Below, piece after piece: positions 8,485 to 16,005 of a stretch of 64,000 nucleotides of DNA (its first letter is position 1; the number at the start of each line of letters is the position of its first letter). The notes beneath the pieces were generated by a model, which saw nothing but the letters and a program-made list of their open reading frames with translations, had not been told where the DNA came from and ran no database searches. This stretch comes from an uncultured candidate division Zixibacteria bacterium (GTDB lineage Bacteria > Zixibacteria > MSB-5A5 > SM1-73). Position numbers and translations under genes: made by a program. The stretch lies in assembly GCA_903908285.1 (NCBI GenBank), contig CAIVRH010000015.1, positions 62,001 through 126,000 on the forward strand. Reading direction: 5' to 3'.

Positions 8485-10847
8485 AAGATTTTTCGATTGG
8501 AACTTCAAAAGAGTTAAGGTCTAAACTAGAGCTTATAGAAAAACTCCTTAAAGATAAAAGATATATGGAGGCTTTAGCTGAGATTAGAGATTTCGAATCC
8601 AGTGAAAGAATTGGCACAGTTCCTTCTCAGGAATTGTTTCAATTCTATTATCTCAAAGCCTTCGTGTTGCGTTCATTGGGTAGATATCAAGATGCTCTGG
8701 AAAGCGGTAGGATGGCTCTTTCCACAGTCAAAGATACAAGCGACAACAAGAAAATAGCGCAAATACAATATATTCTTGGCTTAATTCATATTTCTTTAGG
8801 AAACTTGAGAAGTGCAGAAGTAGAGATAAGAGATGCATTGACTGGATTTAAAAGGGAGGAAGATTATTATGGAATTGTGGATACCTTAAGCAGGTTGGGA
8901 CAAATAGATTTTATTAAATCCAACTATACTAAAGCGGTCGACTATACTCTTGAAGCCATAGAGTATTCAAACAAAATAGGAGATAGTAAAAAGACAGCAA
9001 TCCTTTTGGGTAACCTTGGGGTGAGGTACACCTTAATGGGCAGGTGGAAAGAGGCTGAAGAAAACCTGAGACTAAATGTGAAATTGAATGAGGAAAATCA
9101 AGACAAGATTAATTTAACCCGAGGTTTATTATCTCTGGGTTATGTGATGTATTTAAGGAGAAAGTTTAAGGATACCCTCATTTGTTACGAAAAAGCCTTG
9201 AAACTTATCTATGAAAACAATTACATGCGGGAGATGGCAATCTACTATGAATACTATGGTGAGTTAGCTTTCGCCCAAGGGAATTATTTCCTGGCTAAGG
9301 ATCATTGTAGAAACGGGATCAAGATAGGGGAAGAGATTGCTCCAGATAGTGGAATCGTTAGTCAGACTTATAGGCTTTTGGCAGATGTTCAAATTGCAGA
9401 AAAGCAATATAATGAAGCTTTATCCTCCTGTGAGAAGGCATTAAAGGTTGCAGAATCGTTAGGAGAGAGAATCGAGATTGGTGCAATTCACCGGGCGTTG
9501 GGACAGATTTATACCGCTAAGAAAGAGAAGGAAAAAGCCAAAGAGAATTTTGAGGAGAGCCTCTCTATTTTGGAAGAGATCGGAGCGAAGTTTGAATTAG
9601 GTAAGGCTTATCTGGAAGCGGGAAAATCTGATGGTTATGATTTCTTTACTCGGGTGCAATATCTGGGCAGAGCCAAGGAAATATTCCAGGAGCTGGATTC
9701 TGCCTATTATGTGGGTTTGGTTCAGGTAGCTATCTCCAGACTTTTCTTTGAACAGGAAGAGTTCGAAAAATCACATCTATTCTTAGATGACGCAGAGATG
9801 ATATTTAAGGGGCTAAAAGAGGATAGGGAGCTATCGGTAGTTTCGATATTACGGAAAAACATAGAGAAAGTGACGGGTAAGTTTGAAACCAACAATGATA
9901 CCAAATGCAGATACACTTTTTCTTGTGTCATAACTCAAAACCGCAACATGCTGGATCTTATAGAAAAATTGCAGAGGATCAAAGACTCGGACTTTACAAT
10001 TCTATTGGAAGGAGAAACCGGAACCGGCAAGGATTTACTGGCCAAAGCTATTCATTATGATGGCAAAAGAAAAAATGCCAAATTTGTAGCCGCTTTGTGT
10101 TCTTCAATTCCGGAATCTTTGTTGGAAAATGCCCTGTTTGGCCATGCCAAGGGAGCTTATACCGGAGCGGGTGAAAACAGTGCGGGATTATTCGAGGAGG
10201 CAGGCGACGGAACCTTGTATTTGGATGAAATCGCTGAGATTCCAACATCCACCCAGGTAAAATTATTGCGAGCCATCGAGGAAAAGGAGATCACCCGCAT
10301 AGGCGAAACCAAACCGAGGAAAGTTGACGTAAGGATCATCTCCTCCACCTCCCGTAATCTGTCGGAAAGGGTGGAAAGCGGGTTCTTTCGAAAGGATTTA
10401 TATTACCGGCTTAATGCTTTAAGCTTCAAACTCCCACCTTTGAGAGAAAGGAAAGAGGATGTACTTCTTTTGATGGAGCATTTCCTGAAGGATAATGGTT
10501 GGGGTGAAGAGGCTACAGGAGTTTTGAATGAACCTGAGCTCATCGAAATAATGCAAGAATATGATTGGCCCGGGAATGTGCGGGAGCTGAAACATGAGAT
10601 TGAAAAGCTGGTTACCATGACAGACACAACTGATGGTGTCAATCTGAATTTATTGAAAGAGAAGTTCCATCAACGCTCTGGTGAAAATGGAAAACCTTCT
10701 TTATGTGAAGAGGTAAATGATTTTGAAAAGAATAAGATAATAAACGCTCTGAAACAGAGCGGTGGTAATAAATCGCAGGCAGCCAGGATATTGGGTTTTC
10801 CCGAAGCCACTTTGTGGAATAAGCTGAGGAAGTATAAAATAGAATAG
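8481..10847 (+). CDS. Sigma54-dependent transcriptional activator with N-terminal TPR domain
   Basis: 788 aa. About the first 450 residues are tandem TPR helices (many A-L-G-Y/A-I patterns), in place of the usual receiver, PAS or GAF sensor. The AAA+ sigma54-interaction domain follows: Walker A GETGTGKD near residue 511, sigma54-contact loop GAYTGA near 558 (the common Tyr variant of GAFTGA), Walker B TLYLDEI near 580, and arginine-finger region RKDLYYRLN near 635. The C-terminus is a Fis-type helix-turn-helix (NKSQAARILGF). It should bind enhancer-like sites and drive sigma54 promoters; targets are unknown, but the exported-protein genes downstream are candidates. No transmembrane segment, so the TPR sensor is cytoplasmic. 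Confidence 0.93.
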   Translation: MKDFSIGTSKELRSKLELIEKLLKDKRYMEALAEIRDFESSERIGTVPSQELFQFYYLKAFVLRSLGRYQDALESGRMALSTVKDTSDNKKIAQIQYILGLIHISLGNLRSAEVEIRDALTGFKREEDYYGIVDTLSRLGQIDFIKSNYTKAVDYTLEAIEYSNKIGDSKKTAILLGNLGVRYTLMGRWKEAEENLRLNVKLNEENQDKINLTRGLLSLGYVMYLRRKFKDTLICYEKALKLIYENNYMREMAIYYEYYGELAFAQGNYFLAKDHCRNGIKIGEEIAPDSGIVSQTYRLLADVQIAEKQYNEALSSCEKALKVAESLGERIEIGAIHRALGQIYTAKKEKEKAKENFEESLSILEEIGAKFELGKAYLEAGKSDGYDFFTRVQYLGRAKEIFQELDSAYYVGLVQVAISRLFFEQEEFEKSHLFLDDAEMIFKGLKEDRELSVVSILRKNIEKVTGKFETNNDTKCRYTFSCVITQNRNMLDLIEKLQRIKDSDFTILLEGETGTGKDLLAKAIHYDGKRKNAKFVAALCSSIPESLLENALFGHAKGAYTGAGENSAGLFEEAGDGTLYLDEIAEIPTSTQVKLLRAIEEKEITRIGETKPRKVDVRIISSTSRNLSERVESGFFRKDLYYRLNALSFKLPPLRERKEDVLLLMEHFLKDNGWGEEATGVLNEPELIEIMQEYDWPGNVRELKHEIEKLVTMTDTTDGVNLNLLKEKFHQRSGENGKPSLCEEVNDFEKNKIINALKQSGGNKSQAARILGFPEATLWNKLRKYKIE

Positions 10848-10897
10848 AGTTCTCTGACATCACTTCTCAATAAATTAATCCTCCATTTTAAAATTTC

Positions 10898-10927
10898 AAT
10901 CCTCCGAAATTGGAGGATTTTCTATTT
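10898..10927 (+). terminator. Terminator-like hairpin AATCCTCC/GGAGGATT
   Basis: An 8-bp perfect stem with a 6-nt loop is followed by TTCTATTT just after the sigma54 activator gene. A lone left arm AATCCTCC also occurs at 10877-10884. Confidence 0.7.
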
Positions 10928-10977
10928 CATAGAAACACATTAAGTTATCAGACTTTTCGCACAATTATCAAAATCCG

Positions 10978-11006
10978 ATCCTCCAATTATGGAGGATTTT
11001 TAATTT
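10978..11006 (+). terminator. Second hairpin with the same ATCCTCC/GGAGGAT stem
   Basis: A 7-bp stem, loop AATTAT, followed by TTTTAATTT. Its stem repeats that of the hairpin 80 bp upstream, so this may be a duplicated terminator or a repeated operator-like site. The rest of the 10848-11297 gap holds no gene that I can see. Confidence 0.6.
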
Positions 11007-11297
11007 AATCTTCAGGTGTCTTGTTTTGCTGCTTCCCAATGTAAGGTTCTAATCTCTTATTCTGCAATCAGTTAAGATCATCATCCTTAAATATCTTCCT
11101 GTTATAATATTCTGGCATAGTCTTTGATGTGAAAAAGGGTGTTGATCATTTTTTAGAGCAATTGGTTTTTACTCCTTTCAAGAAAAGTCCCATTCTCCGC
11201 TCCAAACGGAGGATGGGGCAGAAAAAGGAAGAGAAAACCTGGATTGTTCGGAATAAGTTAACTACATTCATAGTATATTAGGGAGGTAAAGATATAA

Positions 11298-11987
11298 ATG
11301 AAAAGGAATTTGCGATATTTGATGGTATTATCAATTATTACCATATCTCTTTTGGATGTTTCGTGTCCAAAGGATAGTAGCGATGATAAGATAAATGTAA
11401 CTACGGATACAACTCGTACTTTCAACATGGAGTATGACCATATGGAGAGTTATGATGTTTTCAATGGTGTCGGTCAAGACAGGGTAAAGAATGCCTTCGA
11501 GCCTGCAAAGACAAATTTAAACATAGCCTGGAGCAATTGGATTGATGACCAAGTTTGGGATTATCGTTATTTAGATAGCCTATATGTTACTACGTATGCT
11601 GATAGAACTAACGGTCTCTTCGACCATAAATGTTACCTGCTTGCCATGGGAGAAGTAATCCATTTGCCTGTACCAGATATTGGTGGAGCAACTCGGGATG
11701 ATGGTATACAAGGGAAAGTCAGATCCTTTATTTTTGTGTATAATATCAGGCAACATTTTCCAGATTACGAGGAAATGGTTCACAAGGTTGTCATTCACGA
11801 ATTGGGGCATGCTCGTGCTAGTCTAACGCATCTATGCATCTTTGATAACACCATGAGTCCCGACCATGATTTTGAAGATTGTGTAATGGCTGAGGGTAGA
11901 TATGCTACGTGTACGGGCTATGATGTTACTGTGTATCTACATTTCTGCAATAAATGTATAAATGAGATTCAGGCTGTGAAATGGTAA
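11298..11987 (+). CDS. Archaemetzincin-like zinc metalloprotease, probable lipoprotein
   Basis: 229 aa. Signal peptide followed by DVSC (Cys near residue 23), a plausible lipobox. The zinc site HELGHARASLTH starts at H167, giving His-Glu-x2-His plus a further His at position 12. Downstream are LC, then CxM (CVM, near residue 200) and a final CNKC. Known archaemetzincins carry HExxHxxGxxHC, C-x-M and C-x2-C holding a second structural zinc. The same order is seen here, but with one residue more in the helix, no Gly, and a longer insert before CxM. It is most likely a surface or periplasmic peptidase; activity is inferred. Strong GGGAGG upstream; first gene of an exported-protein cluster. Confidence 0.7.
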   Translation: MKRNLRYLMVLSIITISLLDVSCPKDSSDDKINVTTDTTRTFNMEYDHMESYDVFNGVGQDRVKNAFEPAKTNLNIAWSNWIDDQVWDYRYLDSLYVTTYADRTNGLFDHKCYLLAMGEVIHLPVPDIGGATRDDGIQGKVRSFIFVYNIRQHFPDYEEMVHKVVIHELGHARASLTHLCIFDNTMSPDHDFEDCVMAEGRYATCTGYDVTVYLHFCNKCINEIQAVKW

Positions 11988-12043
11988 TAGATATGAATGG
12001 TGTAAACGGATTTGCCATCACACCAAACACGGGAGGTATTCTC

Positions 12044-12823
12044 ATGCCAGAAAAAACTTATCAGACTATAATTTGGCTTATTTTTCTTTCTGTATTGATC
12101 TTCTCACCGTCAATCTCATCGGGTCAACAATTGCAACTGAATATCCATCTTTCAGATACCTCTTACTTTATTGATCAATCTATATGGCTGGATGTTGGAT
12201 TGACAAATATAATCGCAGACACGATGCGAACATTGCAGTTTAAATTCCCCGGCGGTGATGTCCTGAATATTATTCTGACCAACGAAGAGGGAGACACACT
12301 AAAGCCGGCATTACTTTTCGAGTTTCTCGATTGGTCCGGTTTTATATTGAATCCAAAAGAAACCTATTATGAGACCTTTGATCTGGCGGATATCTTTCAT
12401 ATAACACCAGGCAAATATGAAGTATCTGCTAGATATAACTATAGACACAACAGACTTGACACACCCAATATTAATTTTGAAGTAACTAAACCAACGGGTG
12501 CTGAACAACAAGCTTTGCAACTATATACAGAAGCCTTTAAAAACCAAAACCGCGAAAACTATTTTCCTTCAAAGCAACTACTAAGCAAACTTATTACCAG
12601 CTATCCTAAAAGTGTATATGCTGAAAAAGTTTATTCGTGGCTTAATAGAGATACAGATTTATTAGAAAAGTGCCCCGATTCCGGTTATCACCAAGGTTAT
12701 CTCAGAACAGCAGTTAACAAAATGAGCAAAGAAGAAAAGAAGAAATTTCTTGAAAAGGTAATTAAAGATCACCCAGGCACCAGAAGCGCCAAGTTTGCTC
12801 AACAGATGTTGCGGGGGTGGTAA
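12044..12823 (+). CDS. Exported protein with beta-sandwich and short TPR-like tail, unknown function
   Basis: 259 aa from the ATG at 12044, which has a GGGAGG Shine-Dalgarno seven bases upstream; the frame is open back to 11981, but that extension lacks a ribosome site. A signal peptide (hydrophobic core, SSG-Q cleavage near residue 28) is followed by an intracellular-proteinase-inhibitor-like or Ig-like beta-rich part (LNIHLSDTSYFIDQSIWLDV, GKYEVSARY). From about residue 150 comes a helical TPR-like region (AEQQALQLYTEAFKNQNREN, LLSKLITSYPKSVYAEKVYS). No enzyme motif. It lies 56 bp behind the protease gene and probably shares its transcript. Confidence 0.65.
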   Translation: MPEKTYQTIIWLIFLSVLIFSPSISSGQQLQLNIHLSDTSYFIDQSIWLDVGLTNIIADTMRTLQFKFPGGDVLNIILTNEEGDTLKPALLFEFLDWSGFILNPKETYYETFDLADIFHITPGKYEVSARYNYRHNRLDTPNINFEVTKPTGAEQQALQLYTEAFKNQNRENYFPSKQLLSKLITSYPKSVYAEKVYSWLNRDTDLLEKCPDSGYHQGYLRTAVNKMSKEEKKKFLEKVIKDHPGTRSAKFAQQMLRGW

Positions 12824-12865
12824 AGGCAAAAGGATTTGATAGGTTGAAAATAAAGGAGTGACAAA

Positions 12866-13393
12866 ATGTTAAAAGGAATGCTAAAAATAGGTTTGTCCTT
12901 GGCATTTATCCTGTTTTTTCTTGCTATTAACAGCCCCGCCCAAATTCTTTCTTTAACTGATGAAAACGTAATTGGGCTTAACTTGGATCGTTTGAAAAAA
13001 TCCATACAGAAGACGGATACTTTACAAGTCTTTGAAATCTTAGGCACTCAGGTCTCAATCAAAGGTGAAATAGTTGATCCGAGGTCTCAAGTTCGTTCCA
13101 TCTTTGAAAAAGCTGGCAACAGAAAATTGTCGATCTCACCACCTTCAGAAGCAGGGAACGGAAAGTTCTGGGATTTAGAATTCACTGATTGTGATCTCAT
13201 ATTTGATAAGGAGACAACAACGGCTGTCATCACCTGTAAATTGAAATTATGGGCTGCGAAGACAGATATACCTCGAAAGATAAGACAAACATCAGAGAGC
13301 TTCAGATTCAGAAAAATCGATAAAGAATGGAGACTGGTTGGTTTTGACAATCTTTTAGACTTTTTGTGGGGGGAGGTGAATTCAGGTGAATAA
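12866..13393 (+). CDS. Exported protein of unknown function
   Basis: 175 aa. An N-terminal signal peptide is cleaved near residue 25 (SPAQ). The rest is an alpha+beta domain ending in ESFRFRKIDKEWRLVGFD, a pattern common at the end of NTF2/SnoaL-like lipocalin-sized folds (a substrate-free guess). An AAAGGAG Shine-Dalgarno lies eight bases before the ATG. Its end overlaps the next gene by 8 bp, so it is part of the same operon as the surface protein. Confidence 0.65.
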   Translation: MLKGMLKIGLSLAFILFFLAINSPAQILSLTDENVIGLNLDRLKKSIQKTDTLQVFEILGTQVSIKGEIVDPRSQVRSIFEKAGNRKLSISPPSEAGNGKFWDLEFTDCDLIFDKETTTAVITCKLKLWAAKTDIPRKIRQTSESFRFRKIDKEWRLVGFDNLLDFLWGEVNSGE

Positions 13394-15881
13394 TATTCGA
13401 GTTATCCACTTGTTTTTTATTATGATCCTAATCCTCATGTTTGCTCAATCAGGTAAAGCACAAGGAATTAGTGAATATGCATTGCTTCAGAGGAGGATTT
13501 TTGCAGACCCGGATGTGTGGCATCTCACTAAAGCGTACGCCAACAGTGAATGGGGTGTAGACCTGTATGCTTATCCCACTTCAGTTTCCATGGTGTATAA
13601 TGTTGATAGTACCAATGGTGACGTATATAGTGCCATGTCCTTCGTATCTGATTATGCTTTCCACCGAATTGTTTATAGTGAGGCCTATTCGGATTGGATC
13701 CGGGCATATGGCTCATTTGGTTCAGGTATCGGACAATTCAATTCTCCCTCTGCAGTTGTCGCCTTTAATCGTCCGAATGGAGACTGGCAAAACCATCATA
13801 TTTATGTAGCGGATACTTGGAATAATCGAATTTGTGGTTTTACTTATAATTGGTCAAGTCAGGTATTCTCTAATACCTATGAAATAACGGGTAGTGGATT
13901 GGTGCTACCGCGAGACTTGGACTTAAACAATGGAGGAGAATATAGCAGTGCTAGCAACGACCGAATTTGGGTGGCTAATGGGGACAACACCATCAAGAAA
14001 TTTGACCTTGATGGTAACCTTCTTTTGACATTTGGCGGTTTTGTTGATTTGAGAGGAGTCGCTTGTGGTAGAAGTTACTTCACGGATACACCTCCTCCTT
14101 ATGAGCGTTTTGCAAACAATAACTACATCTATGTAATATCTGATAGTAGGTATATACACAAATACTATGAAAACCCGCCGGGAAATATTCAATACATAGG
14201 AAGTGTGATGATAGGTCCAGTCTGTAATCCCCCATGTCCCTGGTCCGAAAAAATAACCTCCATAGATGTTGATAACGTTGGACAAATTTGGACAATAGTA
14301 GTTGATACACTTTCTGGAACAAGTCGTATTGATAAATACACACCTGATCTCGATTTCCTCTGTAGCTTCAATGCTGGAGGAATCTTCAACCATCTTCAAA
14401 GCTTCTCTAATTCAGGTGGCAAATGGGGGTGTAGTAATGTGATTGTCCTAGAAGAATGGGGCAATGAAAGCGGAGCTCTCTACTACTGGATAGGAACGGA
14501 TATCGTTGGATATATGACGGGTTCTAATCAAGAACACTGGCAGCATTATGCGGCTTATACCCTCGTTGATCCTGCATTGATCTCGGTGAAAGTTTTTAAT
14601 ACAGGTGGCTCACTAGTTAAAACCGTCAAGGATACTATTCCTCGATTCTTCGATTTTTCAGGATATGGATACTATGGGTGGGATGGTACAGATAATTTTG
14701 GTCAAATAGCGCCTACCGGTAATTATCGGATAAATGTCATAGCTTATTCTGCTTATCTTAATGGCAGAACTGGGGAGCATGAAAACATAGTAAGCAAAGA
14801 TGGATGGGTTTATCATATTGATTACAGTCAACCTTTACTCGTCCCCACCATCACTTCTGTTCAAGCCATAGACACTTCACTTTTTGTTGTTTGGAATGAT
14901 AATAATAACAATGAGCTGGGATACATTATTGAGAGAAAGGATATGACAAGCGGTCAATGGAGAGTAATCGATACCACTTCTTGGGATGTTGTGAATTATA
15001 CCGATCATTATCAGGTAATGGGGAGTGAAACCTATGACTATCGGATAAAAGCTTATAACTACTTTGGATCTTCCGGTTATAGCAATACAGTTTCTAAAAA
15101 AGCACACCCTCACCCCCCGACGAATCTGTATGTGGTAAACTTTTATTGTAATCGACCATATCGTCCATATAAAGTGACATCCACCGAAGATGATATTTCC
15201 AAATTCAAATCACAGGATAAAACCTATTACAATTCACCCTTCCCCGACAGCATTCCCTCGGATGCTTCATGTTTCTATGCAGATTATCCAACCAATCAAA
15301 AACCGGGTACTTTTGCAAAAATGGAAGTATGGTCAAGGTCTTGCCAGTGGTACAATCATAACTATGTTAAACGAGAAACCACATTTGTTGATCTTCAATA
15401 CCGCCTGCTGGTTCAAACTAAGCCGGATACTACCTACTGCACTCGTGACTGGACGTATTATTTCATGACGAGGACCATAGACATATATGGGGATTCCAGC
15501 GTGTTTGCACCGGGCAGTTGGGGCTGGCCTTACGCTTGTTATGTGGGTTCGTGCCATATACCTATCCATGGTTACGATAGATTGAATAAACCGGCAATTC
15601 CAGTTGTATTTTCTTTAGACCAGAATTATCCCAATCCATTCAACCCGGAAACGCAAATCAAATATTCCCTGCCTCAAGATGGCAAAGTGAAGCTGGTGAT
15701 TTTCAACATCATAGGGGAAAGAGTGATAACTTTAGTGGATGAATTTCAAGCAGCCGGTTATAAGACAGTGCGGTGGGATGGTAGGGATGAAAGGGGAAAA
15801 GAGGTTGCCAGTGGTATCTATTTCTATGATCTTATCATCGACGAGTTTAGAGATGTGCGAAAGATGGTCTTGATGAAATGA
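13386..15881 (+). CDS. Large secreted protein: NHL-type propeller, fibronectin III and NPFNP C-terminal sorting domain
   Basis: 831 aa, GTG start behind GGGGAGGTG. Signal peptide ending SGKAQ near residue 25. Residues ~95-260 look like NHL/beta-propeller blades (GSGIGQFNSPSAVV, IYVADTWNNRICGF). A FlgD-like Ig motif lies near 400-455 (WDGTDNFGQIAPTGNYRI) and a fibronectin III module near 480-570. The last ~85 residues match the C-terminal sorting domain of type IX-like export: LDQNYPNPFNPETQIKYSLP, then WDGRDERGKEVASGIYFY. The protein should be exported across the outer membrane and held on the surface. Last gene of the 11.3-15.9 kb cluster; AT-richer than the housekeeping genes. Confidence 0.85.
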   Translation: MNNIRVIHLFFIMILILMFAQSGKAQGISEYALLQRRIFADPDVWHLTKAYANSEWGVDLYAYPTSVSMVYNVDSTNGDVYSAMSFVSDYAFHRIVYSEAYSDWIRAYGSFGSGIGQFNSPSAVVAFNRPNGDWQNHHIYVADTWNNRICGFTYNWSSQVFSNTYEITGSGLVLPRDLDLNNGGEYSSASNDRIWVANGDNTIKKFDLDGNLLLTFGGFVDLRGVACGRSYFTDTPPPYERFANNNYIYVISDSRYIHKYYENPPGNIQYIGSVMIGPVCNPPCPWSEKITSIDVDNVGQIWTIVVDTLSGTSRIDKYTPDLDFLCSFNAGGIFNHLQSFSNSGGKWGCSNVIVLEEWGNESGALYYWIGTDIVGYMTGSNQEHWQHYAAYTLVDPALISVKVFNTGGSLVKTVKDTIPRFFDFSGYGYYGWDGTDNFGQIAPTGNYRINVIAYSAYLNGRTGEHENIVSKDGWVYHIDYSQPLLVPTITSVQAIDTSLFVVWNDNNNNELGYIIERKDMTSGQWRVIDTTSWDVVNYTDHYQVMGSETYDYRIKAYNYFGSSGYSNTVSKKAHPHPPTNLYVVNFYCNRPYRPYKVTSTEDDISKFKSQDKTYYNSPFPDSIPSDASCFYADYPTNQKPGTFAKMEVWSRSCQWYNHNYVKRETTFVDLQYRLLVQTKPDTTYCTRDWTYYFMTRTIDIYGDSSVFAPGSWGWPYACYVGSCHIPIHGYDRLNKPAIPVVFSLDQNYPNPFNPETQIKYSLPQDGKVKLVIFNIIGERVITLVDEFQAAGYKTVRWDGRDERGKEVASGIYFYDLIIDEFRDVRKMVLMK

Positions 15882-16005
15882 CTCTAATAAAAGGCCGGAT
15901 TGATCATCAAGAGATCGCTGTTTTAAGTTAATGCATAAGGGTGTCAGTTCTTATTCAATAAATAACCATGGTTTTACTTCATTTTTCTTTACCCATTTTC
16001 TTTTT

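Noticed and set aside
11113-11128. Possible sigma54 promoter TGGCATAGTCTTTGAT upstream of the protease gene
   Set aside because: Spacing between GG and the -12 dinucleotide is right, but the -12 element is GA rather than the near-invariant GC, and it lies about 170 bp from the gene. Too weak to list as a site.
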